From NCBI RefSeq assembly GCF_024347095.1, contig NZ_AP024903.1, positions 2,170,001-2,234,000 of the forward strand: DNA of 64,000 nucleotides, given 5' to 3'. Shown here one piece after another: positions 23,999 through 34,831 of this stretch. The position numbers were made by a program, and so were the translations under genes. The notes beneath the pieces are model-generated. The model did no database searches. It was not told where the DNA came from and saw only the letters and a list, made by a program, of their open reading frames with translations. Numbering within the stretch: position 1 is the first letter of the stretch; each line of letters starts with the position of its first letter. The stretch is from Vibrio rhizosphaerae. GTDB taxonomy: Bacteria > Pseudomonadota > Gammaproteobacteria > Enterobacterales > Vibrionaceae.

Positions 23999-25630
23999 AT
24001 GAGCCTATTTAGTATGGGAACAATCAGAGCGAGATATACGTTTAATTTTTCGTTACTCAGTATTGTATTTCTTGTGGTCGTGGTCGCGGCTTATCAACTG
24101 GTCAATTATATTCAGCACAGTACGGGACGATATTCTCAGGGCGCGAATCTGATCCAGAATGCAGACCGGGATCTCTATCAGTCGCGACTTGCCCTCTCTA
24201 CTTTAATTTTTTCACCCGATAATTCACTGATTCAACCCCCGGTTCTCAAAAAAGAAGTCGTTGCCAATGCACAACAGGCACTGGAGCGGATGCAGGCATT
24301 TATTCAGATGACTCAAGATGAGCCAGAGATTGTCAGCTACCTTTCTCCTTTTCAAAATTATTATCAACAGTGGTCCAACGAATATGTCGCCATCTTAAAA
24401 GCATTAGACAGTCAACAACACGATTCCGCCGTCAAACTGTTCCTGACCCGTAATTTAGAGTCATTCAAAGCATTAAGAAGTTTATATGACGGCTCTGAAG
24501 AATTAATCACCAAATATGCCGCGCAAGAGAAACAGCAAATTGACCGGCACGCGGATCAATTTAAATTATTTGTTTCTGTTCTTTCCGTGATTGTCTTATT
24601 TTCGAGCCTGATGCTGGCTTGGTTTGCGCCGAAGAATATTTCCGGTGCGATCAAAAAAATCACCTCGGATATTCATCAGATCAGTCAGGGAGACGGGGAT
24701 TTAACACGACGGATCAATAGTAAAAAAGTGGATGAAACCGGTGATTTGAGCCGTGAGCTGGACAGTTTTGTCGATAAGCTCGGTCAGATTATCCGCCATA
24801 TCCGCAACGGTTGCGGCAGTATACAAGAGGAAATGAAGACCATCAGCCATGCCGCCGCAGAATCGTCCTCACTCAGCGATGAAGAGGATCAGGCCTTGGA
24901 TTTGGTGGTCACTGCAATCGAGGAAATGAGTGCCGCAACCCGAGAGGTTGCTCAGAATGCCGCCGAAACCGCGACGCAGGTGGAGTTACTGTCGCAATTG
25001 GTCGATGAAGGTGAAGCATCGATTCTCAGCTCAACCGAGCGTTTACACGACTTAACTCACCAAATTGAACATGCCTCAGTCGTCATTGGCCGGTTATCGC
25101 ACAGCTCCGAAAAGATTTCATCGGTCTTAGATGTCATTCTCAATATTTCGGAACAAACCAATCTACTGGCACTCAATGCTGCGATTGAAGCGGCGCGGGC
25201 CGGAGATCAAGGCCGGGGATTTGCGGTTGTAGCTGATGAAGTGAGAAATCTGGCCAGCAAAACGCAATTGTCCACGGAAGATATTCGTCAGATGATCAAC
25301 GATCTCCAAAGTCAGGTGTCAGAAGCGGTCCACTCGATCAACACCAGTGTTGATATTGCCTCCAACACTGAAACACTCAATGCGCAGACCAAAAATCTGC
25401 TGGATACGGTCAAATCATCTTCCGATCAAATTCAAGGACTCAGTTTACAAACCGCCAGTGCCACCGATGAGCAGAGCCTCGTTGCCAATGAAATTAATAC
25501 CAATTTAGCGAATCTGTCAGAGATGTCGAAACAGATCCGCAATACGTCAAACACGGTCAACAGTGCCGTGAAAGATGCGGTCAGGAGCATTGAGTCACTG
25601 GCGACACAAATTAAACGGTTTTCTGTATAA
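23999..25630 (+). CDS. Methyl-accepting chemotaxis protein
   Basis: This is a 543-aa chemoreceptor. TM1 lies at about residues 13-35 ([19 protein letters not shown]). A helical periplasmic sensor domain of ~145 residues follows. TM2 lies at about 182-203, then a HAMP domain ([20 protein letters not shown]) and the signalling hairpin with the conserved tip [18 protein letters not shown], then [14 protein letters not shown]. There is no C-terminal NWETF-type CheR-docking pentapeptide. AAGGAG at 23984-23989 sets the start; a TTG further upstream is not needed. The ligand is unknown. Confidence 0.92.
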   Translation: MSLFSMGTIRARYTFNFSLLSIVFLVVVVAAYQLVNYIQHSTGRYSQGANLIQNADRDLYQSRLALSTLIFSPDNSLIQPPVLKKEVVANAQQALERMQAFIQMTQDEPEIVSYLSPFQNYYQQWSNEYVAILKALDSQQHDSAVKLFLTRNLESFKALRSLYDGSEELITKYAAQEKQQIDRHADQFKLFVSVLSVIVLFSSLMLAWFAPKNISGAIKKITSDIHQISQGDGDLTRRINSKKVDETGDLSRELDSFVDKLGQIIRHIRNGCGSIQEEMKTISHAAAESSSLSDEEDQALDLVVTAIEEMSAATREVAQNAAETATQVELLSQLVDEGEASILSSTERLHDLTHQIEHASVVIGRLSHSSEKISSVLDVILNISEQTNLLALNAAIEAARAGDQGRGFAVVADEVRNLASKTQLSTEDIRQMINDLQSQVSEAVHSINTSVDIASNTETLNAQTKNLLDTVKSSSDQIQGLSLQTASATDEQSLVANEINTNLANLSEMSKQIRNTSNTVNSAVKDAVRSIESLATQIKRFSV

Positions 25631-26019
25631 ACCGGGGCCGGAAAGAGAAAAACCGGAACGCATCGCCCCGCACCATTGCAGAGATGCACCACACATTGTC
25701 ACCGTATATCGATTTCCTGTGAGAGCGCGTCATCACCGCCTCTGACAGGAAGTGAGTGGTTCATGCCCCATGCCCCGTCCATCCTTCTCATCATCCATTC
25801 GGATCAGCACCGAATGACGTCGATGATTTGATCAAGATGCTCATTTTTTGCCCGGCAACCTTGTTCATACCGTGGCACCGCCTGTGAACAAAAGTTACAA
25901 AAGCACAAGATAGTTACATTAGCCATAAAATCAATCTTTCTTCCCCGCAGTGTTGATAGACTTCCTCCACAAAATCAAAAACACCACCCCTACAGAAACA
26001 GAAAAGGTGCAGGTCAGCT
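25631..26019. other. Spacer upstream of the 2-hydroxycarboxylate symporter
   Basis: A 389-bp non-coding stretch. It contains one inverted repeat, CATTCGG-N7-CCGAATG (25796-25816). No gene and no clear FNR or CRP box were seen. Confidence 0.4.
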
Positions 26020-27300
26020 ATGTTAACCAATACCCCTATTAGTCCTACAGATAAGCGCATGATTCATATTATTTTTGCGCTTGCCGCAGCCGTCATTTTA
26101 CTCGCGACCGTCCAAAATAAAATGCCGACAGGCATTATCGGCGCAATCGGTGTCATGGCCGTCGTCGGATATATTTTGAATGTCATCGGCGATAAAACCC
26201 CCATTTTGAACCAGTTCTTCGGTGGCGGTGCGATTGCCATTATTTTTGGCTCGTCTTATCTGTTCCATAGTGATTTCATGCCGCAGCAGATTGCCGGCTC
26301 CATTACCACATTTATGAAAAGCGGTGGCTTCCTCTCCTTTTTTATCGCCAGTTTGGTCACCGGTTCAATTTTAGGTATGGACAGAGAAATTCTGAAAAAA
26401 GCCGCGCTCAAGTATATTCCGGTGATTTTTGGTGGGGTCATTTTTGCGTTTCTGTTCGCCGGACTTGTCGGTCTTATCGTCGGTGATGGCTTCTTCGATT
26501 CAATTATGTTGATTGCCCTGCCCATCATGGGGGGTGGTATGGGTGCCGGTGCAGTACCGCTGGTTGAGATTATGTCCGGTAACACCACCATGACGGCAGC
26601 AGAGCTGATGTCAAAAATGGTTCCGGCACTGGCGATTGGTAATGCGATGGCGATCGTGATCGCAGGCCTGCTGAATAAACTAGGCAACCTCTATCCGTCT
26701 CTGACCGGCAACGGGCAACTGATCCGGGGTTCACAACAACCAACTCTCGAAGACAGTGATGAAAAAGCGTCAATCGATACATTGGGTATCGGCGCACTGC
26801 TCGCCATTACCATGTTCTTTGTCGGCACGTTACTGACTGAGGTGATCAGTATGCATACCTACGCGCTGATGATCCTGTTCGTGGCACTGGTCAAAGTCAC
26901 CGGGATGATCCCGCGTGAACTCGAGAAATCCGCACACGCATGGTACAAGTTTGTTGTCGATAACCTGACCCCTGCGTTGTTGGTCGGTATCGGAGTTGCC
27001 TATACCGATCTCAATCAAATTGTCGCTTCATTGAACGTTGAATACTTTCTGATGGTGTTTGCAACCGTGGTCGGTGCTGTGGTGGGTGCCGCGCTGGTTG
27101 GCCGGATGATGGGATTCTACGCCATTGAAGCGGCGATCACTGCGGGACTCTGTATGGCCAATATGGGTGGTACGGGTGATGTGGCTGTCTTGGCCGCCTC
27201 ACGCCGCATGGAACTGATGCCATTTGCACAAATTTCATCCCGCATCGGTGGTGCTTTTATGCTGATTCTGGCCACCGTAATTTTAGGGTTATTAAAATAA
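26020..27300 (+). CDS. 2-hydroxycarboxylate (citrate/malate) symporter, CitS family
   Basis: This is a 426-aa polytopic inner-membrane transporter of the 2HCT family (CitS, MaeN, CimH). The two family reentrant-loop signatures are present: IMGGGMGAGAVPL at about 167-179 and ANMGGTGDVAVLAASRRMEL near the C terminus. It takes up malate or citrate with Na+ or H+; the substrate cannot be fixed by eye. Its place before frdABCD-dcuB-dcuSR suggests supply of dicarboxylates (malate to fumarate) for anaerobic fumarate respiration. Confidence 0.88.
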   Translation: MLTNTPISPTDKRMIHIIFALAAAVILLATVQNKMPTGIIGAIGVMAVVGYILNVIGDKTPILNQFFGGGAIAIIFGSSYLFHSDFMPQQIAGSITTFMKSGGFLSFFIASLVTGSILGMDREILKKAALKYIPVIFGGVIFAFLFAGLVGLIVGDGFFDSIMLIALPIMGGGMGAGAVPLVEIMSGNTTMTAAELMSKMVPALAIGNAMAIVIAGLLNKLGNLYPSLTGNGQLIRGSQQPTLEDSDEKASIDTLGIGALLAITMFFVGTLLTEVISMHTYALMILFVALVKVTGMIPRELEKSAHAWYKFVVDNLTPALLVGIGVAYTDLNQIVASLNVEYFLMVFATVVGAVVGAALVGRMMGFYAIEAAITAGLCMANMGGTGDVAVLAASRRMELMPFAQISSRIGGAFMLILATVILGLLK

Positions 27301-27652
27301 GTCATTGAAATTATTCGTTAAAATAAACCATTAAAATAAAAGGATTAAAAGTTACAGCAACAGCAATGTCATGCAATATCCCCCGGATGGGTTGAACCGT
27401 CCGGGAAATAATAAAACGAAGATGAAACATAATTATTTGATAAGTGTCCGGAAGCCGCTCAGCACCGAGTCACGTTTCATTCTCAGACAAGACTAAAAAA
27501 GCAATACTGTCAGCCCAAGGAAAATAAGCATTCATTTCAATATAACAAGAATGCACCGGTATCCGACCCGCAAGGGTCGGTATACCACCTGTTCGATGTG
27601 GAAGGTACTTCGGTACTTTTGAATTGATTATTTTTACACTTGGAGGATAGCT
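27301..27652. other. Leader/promoter region of frdA
   Basis: A 352-bp non-coding stretch. A strong hairpin, GGTATCCGACCC / GGGTCGGTATACC (27558-27586), lies about 70 bp before the frdA start and is followed by a small GTACTTCGGTAC hairpin. No perfect FNR box (TTGAT-N4-ATCAA) was found, though anaerobic control is expected. Confidence 0.5.
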
Positions 27653-29455
27653 GTGAAAACTTTAACCACAGATATCGCAATTATTGGTGCCGGGGGTGCG
27701 GGACTTCGTTCTGCCATTGCTGCCACCGAAGCAAATCCAGATCTGGAAATCGCCCTGATTTCTAAAGTCTATCCCATGCGTTCTCACTCAGTTGCTGCCG
27801 AAGGTGGTTCTGCTGCCGTCATCAAAGAAGAAGACAGTCTGGACAACCACTTTAATGATACCGTTGGCGGTGGGGACTGGTTGTGTGAGCAAGATGTCGT
27901 TGAATATTTTGTCGCCAATGCCACCCGCGAAATGATTCAGATGGAGCAATGGGGCTGCCCTTGGAGCCGGAAAGAAAATGGTGAAGTCAACGTTCGCCGT
28001 TTCGGTGGTATGAAAGTCGAGAGAACTTGGTTTGCCGCAGACAAAACCGGGTTTCACATGCTGCATACCCTGTTCCAAACCTCAATTAAATACCCCCAAA
28101 TCAAACGCTTTGACGAATATTTCGTCGTTGACCTGTTAGTGGACGATGGTCAGGTACAAGGTCTGATCGCGATCCATATGGCGGAAGGCGAACTGGTCGC
28201 TATTAAAGCAAAATCCGTTGTGCTCGCGACCGGTGGTGCCGGCCGGGTTTATCATTGCAATACCAATGGCGGCATTGTTACCGGTGACGGGATGGCGATG
28301 GCCTATCGTCACGGTGTACCGCTGCGCGATATGGAATTCGTCCAGTATCACCCGACCGGGCTGCCCGGAACCGGGATCCTGATGACCGAAGGGTGTCGGG
28401 GTGAAGGCGGGATTATCGTTAATAAAAACGGCTACCGTTATCTGCAAGATTATGGCATGGGCCCGGAAACACCGGTCGGTCAGCCGAAAAACAAATATAT
28501 GGAACTCGGCCCGCGTGACAAAGTCTCTCAGGCTTTCTGGCACGAGCAACAAAAAGGGAACACCATCAAGCACCCACTCGGCGATGTCGTCCATCTGGAT
28601 CTGCGTCATCTGGGTGAGGAATATCTGCATGAACGTCTGCCCTTTATCTGCGAGCTGGCTAAAGCTTACGTTAATGTCGATCCGGTCAAAGAGCCGATCC
28701 CGATCCGTCCGACGGTGCATTACACCATGGGCGGGATTGAAACGAACGGTCAGTGTGAAACCCGTATCCAAGGCTTATTTGCTGTCGGGGAATGCTCATC
28801 CGTCGGACTGCACGGTGCCAACCGTCTCGGCTCTAACTCACTGGCTGAATTAGTGGTATTCGGTCGTGTTGCCGGTGAACATGCGGCTAAACGCGTTGAA
28901 ACATTCAAAGGCTGGAACGATAAAGCCATCGAAGCACAGGTCAAATCCGTTGAACAACACATTCAGTCTCTGATGGATCAGGAAGGCGATGAAAACTGGG
29001 CCGATATCCGGACTGAAATGGGCAATGCCATGGAAGCGGGCTGCGGGATCTACCGTCAGGCCGATTTGATGCAACAGACGGTTGATAAACTGGCTGAGCT
29101 GAAAGCACGCTACAAAAAAATCAGTATCAAAGACAAAGGCAAAGTCTTTAACACCGACTTACTGTACGCGATTGAAATCGGCCATAGTCTGGAAGTTGCC
29201 GAAGCCATGGTGCACTCCGCCATTCTCCGCAAGGAATCTCGGGGCGCGCATCAGCGTCTCGATGAAGGTTGTACCGAGCGTGACGATGTGAACTTCCTCA
29301 AACACTCACTGGCCTTCTATCAAAAAGATGCTGCGCCCCGGATTGACTACAGTGATGTCACCATCACCAAGTCACAACCGAAAGCTCGTCTTTACGGTGC
29401 CGCTGCTGAGCAAGCCGCTGCAGAAGAAGCCAAACAGCGCGCAGAGGAGAATTAA
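27653..29455 (+). CDS. frdA: Fumarate reductase flavoprotein subunit
   Basis: This 600-aa catalytic subunit of quinol:fumarate reductase reduces fumarate to succinate on the cytoplasmic face of the inner membrane. The FAD-binding motif is [13 protein letters not shown] (11-23). The covalent-FAD histidine is H45 in [10 protein letters not shown]. The active-site segment [14 protein letters not shown] is present. It starts with GTG, backed by GGAGG six bases upstream. It heads a tight frdABCD operon; frdB begins 2 bp after its stop. Confidence 0.97.
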   Translation: MKTLTTDIAIIGAGGAGLRSAIAATEANPDLEIALISKVYPMRSHSVAAEGGSAAVIKEEDSLDNHFNDTVGGGDWLCEQDVVEYFVANATREMIQMEQWGCPWSRKENGEVNVRRFGGMKVERTWFAADKTGFHMLHTLFQTSIKYPQIKRFDEYFVVDLLVDDGQVQGLIAIHMAEGELVAIKAKSVVLATGGAGRVYHCNTNGGIVTGDGMAMAYRHGVPLRDMEFVQYHPTGLPGTGILMTEGCRGEGGIIVNKNGYRYLQDYGMGPETPVGQPKNKYMELGPRDKVSQAFWHEQQKGNTIKHPLGDVVHLDLRHLGEEYLHERLPFICELAKAYVNVDPVKEPIPIRPTVHYTMGGIETNGQCETRIQGLFAVGECSSVGLHGANRLGSNSLAELVVFGRVAGEHAAKRVETFKGWNDKAIEAQVKSVEQHIQSLMDQEGDENWADIRTEMGNAMEAGCGIYRQADLMQQTVDKLAELKARYKKISIKDKGKVFNTDLLYAIEIGHSLEVAEAMVHSAILRKESRGAHQRLDEGCTERDDVNFLKHSLAFYQKDAAPRIDYSDVTITKSQPKARLYGAAAEQAAAEEAKQRAEEN

Positions 29456-29457
29456 TC

Positions 29458-30198
29458 ATGGTCACCCAACGTATGCAAAAAGTGGATATTCTGCGTTATG
29501 ACCCGGAAAAAGATGCGGAACCTTACTTACAGTCTTTCGAGGTCCCTTTCAATGAAACCATGTCGATCCTCGACACGATTTCATATGTGAAAGATCATCT
29601 GGATAAGAATCTCTCCTATCGCTGGTCCTGCCGGATGGCGATCTGCGGCTCTTGTGGTGTGATGGTCAATGGCGTGCCGAAACTCGCCTGTAAAAGCTTC
29701 CTGCGCGACTACCCGGACGGTGTGAAAATCGAACCGCTGGCCAATTTCCCGATTGAGAAAGATTTAATTGTCGACATGACGCCGTTTATCGAGCGTCTCG
29801 AAGCGATTAAGCCTTACATCATCGGTAATGACCGCAAACCGGAAGACGGTACCAACCTGCAAACCCCGGCCCAGATGGCAAAATACAAACAGTTTGCCGG
29901 CTGTATCAACTGTGGGTTGTGCTACGCCGCTTGTCCGCAATTCGGGTTGAATCCTGAGTTTATCGGTCCGGCTGCGCTGACTCTGGCTCATCGCTATAAT
30001 CTCGACAGCCGTGACCATGGTCAGGCCGAGCGGATGACACTGCTCAATGGTGAAAACGGGGTCTGGGGTTGTACCTTTGTCGGCTACTGCTCTGAAGTGT
30101 GTCCGAAGCATGTTGATCCGGCCGCGGCGGTGAACCAGGGGAAAGTGGCATCGTCGATGGACTTTGTCATTGCCATGTTAAAACCTCAGGAGGCATAA
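29458..30198 (+). CDS. frdB: Fumarate reductase iron-sulfur subunit
   Basis: This 246-aa electron-transfer subunit carries the three Fe-S centres. The [2Fe-2S] motif is [11 protein letters not shown] with a later VPKLAC. The [4Fe-4S]/[3Fe-4S] motifs are [12 protein letters not shown] and [17 protein letters not shown]. It passes electrons from quinol at FrdCD to FrdA. frdC starts 3 bp after its stop, so translation is coupled. Confidence 0.97.
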   Translation: MVTQRMQKVDILRYDPEKDAEPYLQSFEVPFNETMSILDTISYVKDHLDKNLSYRWSCRMAICGSCGVMVNGVPKLACKSFLRDYPDGVKIEPLANFPIEKDLIVDMTPFIERLEAIKPYIIGNDRKPEDGTNLQTPAQMAKYKQFAGCINCGLCYAACPQFGLNPEFIGPAALTLAHRYNLDSRDHGQAERMTLLNGENGVWGCTFVGYCSEVCPKHVDPAAAVNQGKVASSMDFVIAMLKPQEA

Positions 30199-30201
30199 GA
30201 G

Positions 30202-30585
30202 ATGAGTCATCGTAAACCCTATGTAAGGGAAGTCAAACGGACGTGGTGGAAAAGCAATCCGTTCTATCGCTTCTATATGATCCGTGAGGCGACGGTTCTG
30301 CCTTTAATCGTGTTTACCCTCTTCCTCACGGTCGGTCTGGGATGTCTGGTTAAAGGACCGGAAGCATGGCAGTCATGGCTGAACTTTATGGCGAACCCGT
30401 TGGTCATTGTCATCAATCTGATTGCGCTGGCCGGGAGTCTGTTTCATGCCTATACCTTCTTCGGCATGATGCCACAGGTGGTACCGATGCGTCTGAAAGG
30501 CAAGCTTATCGATAAGAAAATCGTGGTGCTGAGCCAATGGGTCGCTGTTGCCGTTATTTCTATTTTCGTGCTCATCATTGTTTAA
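30202..30585 (+). CDS. frdC: Fumarate reductase membrane anchor C
   Basis: This 127-aa anchor has three hydrophobic segments and the conserved N-terminal RKPYVREVKRTWWKSNPFYRF. With FrdD it binds menaquinol and anchors FrdAB to the membrane. Length and order match enterobacterial FrdC. Confidence 0.95.
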   Translation: MSHRKPYVREVKRTWWKSNPFYRFYMIREATVLPLIVFTLFLTVGLGCLVKGPEAWQSWLNFMANPLVIVINLIALAGSLFHAYTFFGMMPQVVPMRLKGKLIDKKIVVLSQWVAVAVISIFVLIIV

Positions 30586-30594
30586 GGAGGCACC

Positions 30595-30960
30595 GTGATT
30601 AACCAAAATCCAAAACGTTCAGACGAACCTGTCTGGTGGGGCCTGTTCGGTGCCGGCGGGACTTGGTTTGCTATGCTTACCCCAATCACTATTTTTGTGC
30701 TGGGGGTCATGGGCCCGCTGGGTATGCTTGATGCCGATGCGCTGAGCTATGATCGTGTCGCAGGTTTTGCAACCAATATCATTGGCGCACTGTTTGTGAT
30801 TGCCACAATTGCCCTGCCAATGTGGCATGCGATGCACCGTGTTCATCATGGGATGCATGACCTGAAAATCCATACCGGTGTGGTCGGCAAAATTCTGTGC
30901 TATGCCATTGCGTTTGCCGCAACTGCCATCGCTGCCATTTTTGTATTTATGCTGGGATAG
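30595..30960 (+). CDS. frdD: Fumarate reductase membrane anchor D
   Basis: This 121-aa second anchor has three membrane segments and the family blocks [14 protein letters not shown] and [13 protein letters not shown]. It starts with GTG after AAGGAGG. It ends the frdABCD operon; dcuB follows after 65 bp containing a hairpin. Confidence 0.95.
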   Translation: MINQNPKRSDEPVWWGLFGAGGTWFAMLTPITIFVLGVMGPLGMLDADALSYDRVAGFATNIIGALFVIATIALPMWHAMHRVHHGMHDLKIHTGVVGKILCYAIAFAATAIAAIFVFMLG

Positions 30961-30971
30961 TTCCCCTGTGA

Positions 30972-31000
30972 TCTGGCGCTCCGGACTCCGGGCCGCCAGA
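30972..31000 (+). promoter_or_regulatory. Hairpin between frdD and dcuB
   Basis: TCTGGCG (30972-30978) pairs with CGCCAGA (30994-31000); there is no T-run. It may act as an RNA-stability or processing element that uncouples frd and dcuB levels within one transcript. Confidence 0.45.
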
Positions 31001-31025
31001 ATCACTTCATCAACGAGATAATGAC

Positions 31026-32345
31026 ATGTTTTATATTCATATGTTGCTGCTGCTTACGATCATCTTTGTCGGTATCCGACATGGTGGGATCGCATTCGGC
31101 TTGCTGGGTGGACTTGGTGTCTCCATTCTGGCGTTTGTATTCAAAGTCACACCGGGTCACCCGCCAGTCAGTGTCATGCTGATTATTCTTTCCGTGGTTG
31201 CCGCATCAGCCACACTCGAAGCCACGGGTGGTTTGAAACTACTGGTCAAATACGCTGAAAAATTAATGCGTAAACACCCCGGTCAGATCGTTTTTCTCGG
31301 GCCACTGTGTACTTATACCCTGACGGTTCTGGTCGGGACCGGCCATTCTGTTTATCCACTTCTGCCGGTCATTTATGATGTTGCCTACAAAAAAGGCATT
31401 CGTCCGGAACGCCCGATGGCAATCGCTTCTGTGGCATCGCAAGTGGGGATTACCGCCAGCCCGATTGCCGCTGCTGCTGCTGTCGTCATGGCAACCGCAG
31501 TCGATAATCATCTGGATATTAGTCTGATCGATGTGCTGATTGTGACCATTCCTGCCACGCTGACAGGCTTACTGGTTGCCTGTACCTGGAGTCTGACACG
31601 CGGTAAAGATTTGGATAAAGATCCTGAGTTTCAGGCACGTTGCCAAGATCCTGAATTTGTTCAGGAACTCGAAGATAACAGTGCGCTGGAGCAAGGCAAT
31701 GAGATCGATAAAAGTGCGAAAAAAGGCTTGATCATTTTCATGCTGGGGATTGCAACCGTGGTGTTTGTCGCCATGTTCGGTAAAGACCTGAACCTGCTGC
31801 CTCCGGGAGTCAAAATGTCCGTCGGGATTCAGTTCTTAATGCTGGCTGTCGGCGCAATCATTCTGATCAGCACCAATGTATCACCGAAGAAAATCGTCCA
31901 CAGTAATGTATTTATCGCCGGGATGACGGCAGTCATTATCATCTTTGGGATTGCCTGGATGAGTGAAACCATCATCGGCTACCATAAAACCTATCTGATT
32001 GATATGGTTAGCGGGATTGTTCATTCGCATCCGTGGGCTTTCGCCTTTGCAATGTTCTCGGTATCGATCTTCCTGAAAAGTCAGGCTGCGGTGCTCACCA
32101 TTATGTTGCCGCTCGGCTTTTCTCTGGGCATTCCACCGAAAGTGTTGATCGGTGTTTTACCCGCTTGTTACGCCTATTTCTTCTTCCCGTTCTACCCGAG
32201 TGACCTCGCGGCAATTACCTTTGACCGCACCGGCACAACCCGTATCGGCAAATACGTGCTCAATCATAGCTTTATCCTGCCGGGATTTATCTGTGTATTT
32301 ACCGCAACTGTGGTCGGTTATTTTATCTCAACCGCGATTCACTGA
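31026..32345 (+). CDS. dcuB: Anaerobic C4-dicarboxylate antiporter
   Basis: This 439-aa DcuA/DcuB-family inner-membrane transporter exchanges external fumarate, malate or aspartate for succinate during fumarate respiration. Family features are the N-terminal VGIRHGGIAFGLLGG and the conserved VGTGHSVYPLLPVI and PFYPSDLAAITFD segments, over about ten to twelve membrane spans. DcuB rather than DcuA is favoured because it lies between frdABCD and the dcuSR two-component genes. In E. coli, DcuB also acts as co-sensor for DcuS. Confidence 0.9.
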   Translation: MFYIHMLLLLTIIFVGIRHGGIAFGLLGGLGVSILAFVFKVTPGHPPVSVMLIILSVVAASATLEATGGLKLLVKYAEKLMRKHPGQIVFLGPLCTYTLTVLVGTGHSVYPLLPVIYDVAYKKGIRPERPMAIASVASQVGITASPIAAAAAVVMATAVDNHLDISLIDVLIVTIPATLTGLLVACTWSLTRGKDLDKDPEFQARCQDPEFVQELEDNSALEQGNEIDKSAKKGLIIFMLGIATVVFVAMFGKDLNLLPPGVKMSVGIQFLMLAVGAIILISTNVSPKKIVHSNVFIAGMTAVIIIFGIAWMSETIIGYHKTYLIDMVSGIVHSHPWAFAFAMFSVSIFLKSQAAVLTIMLPLGFSLGIPPKVLIGVLPACYAYFFFPFYPSDLAAITFDRTGTTRIGKYVLNHSFILPGFICVFTATVVGYFISTAIH

Positions 32346-32361
32346 TTGAGGTTCCCCCCGC

Positions 32362-32394
32362 CTGCTTCCGTACAGCCGTATGGTACGGGAGCAG
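32362..32394 (+). terminator. Hairpin after dcuB
   Basis: CTGCTTCCGTAC / GTACGGGAGCAG with one weak pair, 17 bp after the dcuB stop; only short T content follows. It may be a partial terminator or attenuator before dcuS. Confidence 0.55.
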
Positions 32395-32550
32395 ACTCTC
32401 ACTTCCCAAGTCTTCTCTTCACGCGTATCTCTTCCGACACGATCCTCGTGATACAATGCCGCCATCTTGATTTGAGTGTCTTGCTCCATTGTGCACGATT
32501 GTGACTCGTACGCGATGCAAGCCACCGGACCGTGTGAAGAAACGAAGTTT

Positions 32551-34179
32551 ATGAAACTAAAGAGTTATCTGACCCTGACGACCATTGCGACCACTTCATC
32601 GATCGTCATCGTCATCACGATCGCCATCTTATATCTGTTACAGAACTCTTATCAGTCCGGTCTTGAAGCCCGGGGGCTGGAGCTTGCCCGGGTGATTGCC
32701 CATGACCCGAAGGTGATTCAGGCGCTACAGGCAAAAACGGCCAACTCATCAACGGGCAATATCCGTCATTATATTGAGTCGATCCGCTCTCGAACCGACG
32801 CTTCTTATATTGTGGTGGTTGATCAGCAAGGGATGCGTCTCAGCCATCCGGATCAAAGCCGGGTCGGCAAACATTTCATCGGTGAAGATATCAACCGGGT
32901 CTTGCAAACCGGTCAGTCTTACAGTACGGAAGCGAAAGGCTCTCTCGGAAAGGCGATTCGCAATTTTGTGCCCATTTATGACCACGGAAAACAAGTGGGT
33001 GCCGTGTGTATCGGTTATTTGTCCGAGAGAATCTCCGATATCATTTTTCGTCAGCACATCCATATCGGCTTATTAATCGCGCTCATTTATCTGTTCGGTA
33101 TCGGCACAAGTGTTGCCTTTTTAATGAAGATGAAGAAGACGTTTCTGGATTACGAGCCGGAATTTATCGTCAATAAATTCCGTGAGCACGGTATGGTGTT
33201 CGACAGCATCCGGGATGCGATTATTGCCGTTGATCACGAGATGAACATCACCATGATCAATAACAGTGCGATGAAACTCCTGTCGATGGGTGTGTTAAGC
33301 CGTTATGACTATCAGCGTCATCCGCTGTCCCACTATTCGCTCCCTTTAAGCCATTTGGTACTGGAAAATCAGGGGCGCTTTCATCAAGACGTATTCACGA
33401 TCGGAAAACTCGAATACCGGGCTAATTTGTACCCAATCAAGACAGTTAAAGGTTTAATCGGTCATGTCATTGTGTTTTTTGCCAACCTGACTCCCAATGA
33501 GCTGGAAAAAGAAATAACCTACCTGAAAAACTATGCCGAACTACTACGCAGTAAAACTCACGAGTATTCAAATAAGTTAAATGTACTGTCGGGGATGCTG
33601 CAAATCGGCAAATATGATGAGTCGATTGATTTTATTCAGCAAGAAACGGATCGCTATCAGGCGGTCATCAATCATATTGTGTTGAGTGTCTCAGACAGTG
33701 CGGTGGCAGGGCTGCTACTGGCTAAATTTAATAAAGCTTCCGAAATGGGGATTAAATTTACCATCGACGTCGATACAACATTGGCCAGTTACGCCAAACA
33801 AACGTCTGAAAAACTCGTGACGATTGTTGGTAATCTGGTAGATAATGCGCTGCTCGCGGCTTGGCAAAACCGGGCGGCCGTCCAACCTGAAGTGATCGTC
33901 TATCTCAGTGACCGTGGCAGACATATCATGCTGGAAGTTCAGGATAATGGTCTTGGTATCCCCGATAAAATTGCCGAGCATATCCTTGAATTTGGTGTGA
34001 GTTCAAAGCAAGAAGATGAACAAAATGGCGTCGGCCTGTATCTGGTCAAACAGTTGGTCGATTATTTTCATGGCAGTATTGACTGGGAACGCACTGAACA
34101 ACACACCACCTTGTTTAGTATCTATTTAGAAAAATCAGAAGAGGTGCATGACGATGAAGACCCGAGTAATGTTGCTTGA
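32551..34179 (+). CDS. dcuS: C4-dicarboxylate sensor histidine kinase
   Basis: This is a 542-aa CitA/DcuS-type kinase. TM1 starts near the N terminus (TSSIVIVITIAILYLL). The periplasmic PAS/Cache domain carries the DcuS ligand residues in GMRLSHP (Arg and His) and AIRNFVPIYD (Arg and Phe). TM2 is IHIGLLIALIYLFGIGTSV, followed by a cytoplasmic PAS. The kinase core has the H-box in SKTHEYSNKLNVLSG, the N-box in VGNLVDNALLAAW and the G-box in DNGLGIPD. ATG 32551 is the natural start before TM1; an earlier in-frame ATG adds 25 atypical residues. It overlaps dcuR. Confidence 0.92.
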   Translation: MKLKSYLTLTTIATTSSIVIVITIAILYLLQNSYQSGLEARGLELARVIAHDPKVIQALQAKTANSSTGNIRHYIESIRSRTDASYIVVVDQQGMRLSHPDQSRVGKHFIGEDINRVLQTGQSYSTEAKGSLGKAIRNFVPIYDHGKQVGAVCIGYLSERISDIIFRQHIHIGLLIALIYLFGIGTSVAFLMKMKKTFLDYEPEFIVNKFREHGMVFDSIRDAIIAVDHEMNITMINNSAMKLLSMGVLSRYDYQRHPLSHYSLPLSHLVLENQGRFHQDVFTIGKLEYRANLYPIKTVKGLIGHVIVFFANLTPNELEKEITYLKNYAELLRSKTHEYSNKLNVLSGMLQIGKYDESIDFIQQETDRYQAVINHIVLSVSDSAVAGLLLAKFNKASEMGIKFTIDVDTTLASYAKQTSEKLVTIVGNLVDNALLAAWQNRAAVQPEVIVYLSDRGRHIMLEVQDNGLGIPDKIAEHILEFGVSSKQEDEQNGVGLYLVKQLVDYFHGSIDWERTEQHTTLFSIYLEKSEEVHDDEDPSNVA

Positions 34180-34831
34180 GGATGATATTCGAGCCAGCTA
34201 TACCTTGGAATCAACGATCAACCAACATCCTCATTTTCAGGTCGTTGCGGTCAGTGAAAGCTGTGCGGATGCACAGATCCAGTTCAATGCATTTCAACCC
34301 CAGCTGGTGTTTGTTGATATTACGTTGCCTGATGGCAATGGTCTGGCGCTGATTCAGCAACTGCGTCAACAAGCGACCGACTGTCATTTCATCATGACAA
34401 CGGCTGAGCGTGAAACCACGACTGTCGAAAGAGCGGTCCAGCTCGGGGTGATCGACTATTTAGTCAAACCCATTCGCATGTCGCGAATTCATCAGGCACT
34501 GGATGATTATCTGCAATATAAACAGAAGCTGATCAGTGCTTCAACCGTCGATCAGGATGATATTGATCAGTTACTCCGTAAAGCCCCGATTCAGCCGATT
34601 CGTCAGACGCCGAAAGGCATTGATGCCACAACACTGGAATCATTGAAAGCCTTACTGTATCGGGAACAGTTACACGATTTTTCCGCAGATGATATCAGTG
34701 AACGAATGAATTTCAGCCGAATCACAGCCAGACGTTATTTAGAATATCTTGAATCTGAAGGCGTATTACGGCTTGTCCTCAACTACAATACCGGTGGCCG
34801 GCCAAGACGCTTGTATCAGATGATCCGGTAA
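34154..34831 (+). CDS. dcuR: C4-dicarboxylate response regulator
   Basis: This 225-aa CitB/DcuR-type regulator has an N-terminal receiver with acidic LLEDD, phospho-acceptor Asp in LVFVDITLPDGNGL, and Lys in DYLVKPIRMSRI. A C-terminal helix-turn-helix follows (FSADDISERMNFSRITARRY). Two start ATGs, 34148 and 34154, are possible; GAGGTG is eight bases before the second. The coding region overlaps dcuS by 26 bp. It is expected to activate dcuB and frd in response to fumarate or malate. Confidence 0.92.
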   Translation: MKTRVMLLEDDIRASYTLESTINQHPHFQVVAVSESCADAQIQFNAFQPQLVFVDITLPDGNGLALIQQLRQQATDCHFIMTTAERETTTVERAVQLGVIDYLVKPIRMSRIHQALDDYLQYKQKLISASTVDQDDIDQLLRKAPIQPIRQTPKGIDATTLESLKALLYREQLHDFSADDISERMNFSRITARRYLEYLESEGVLRLVLNYNTGGRPRRLYQMIR

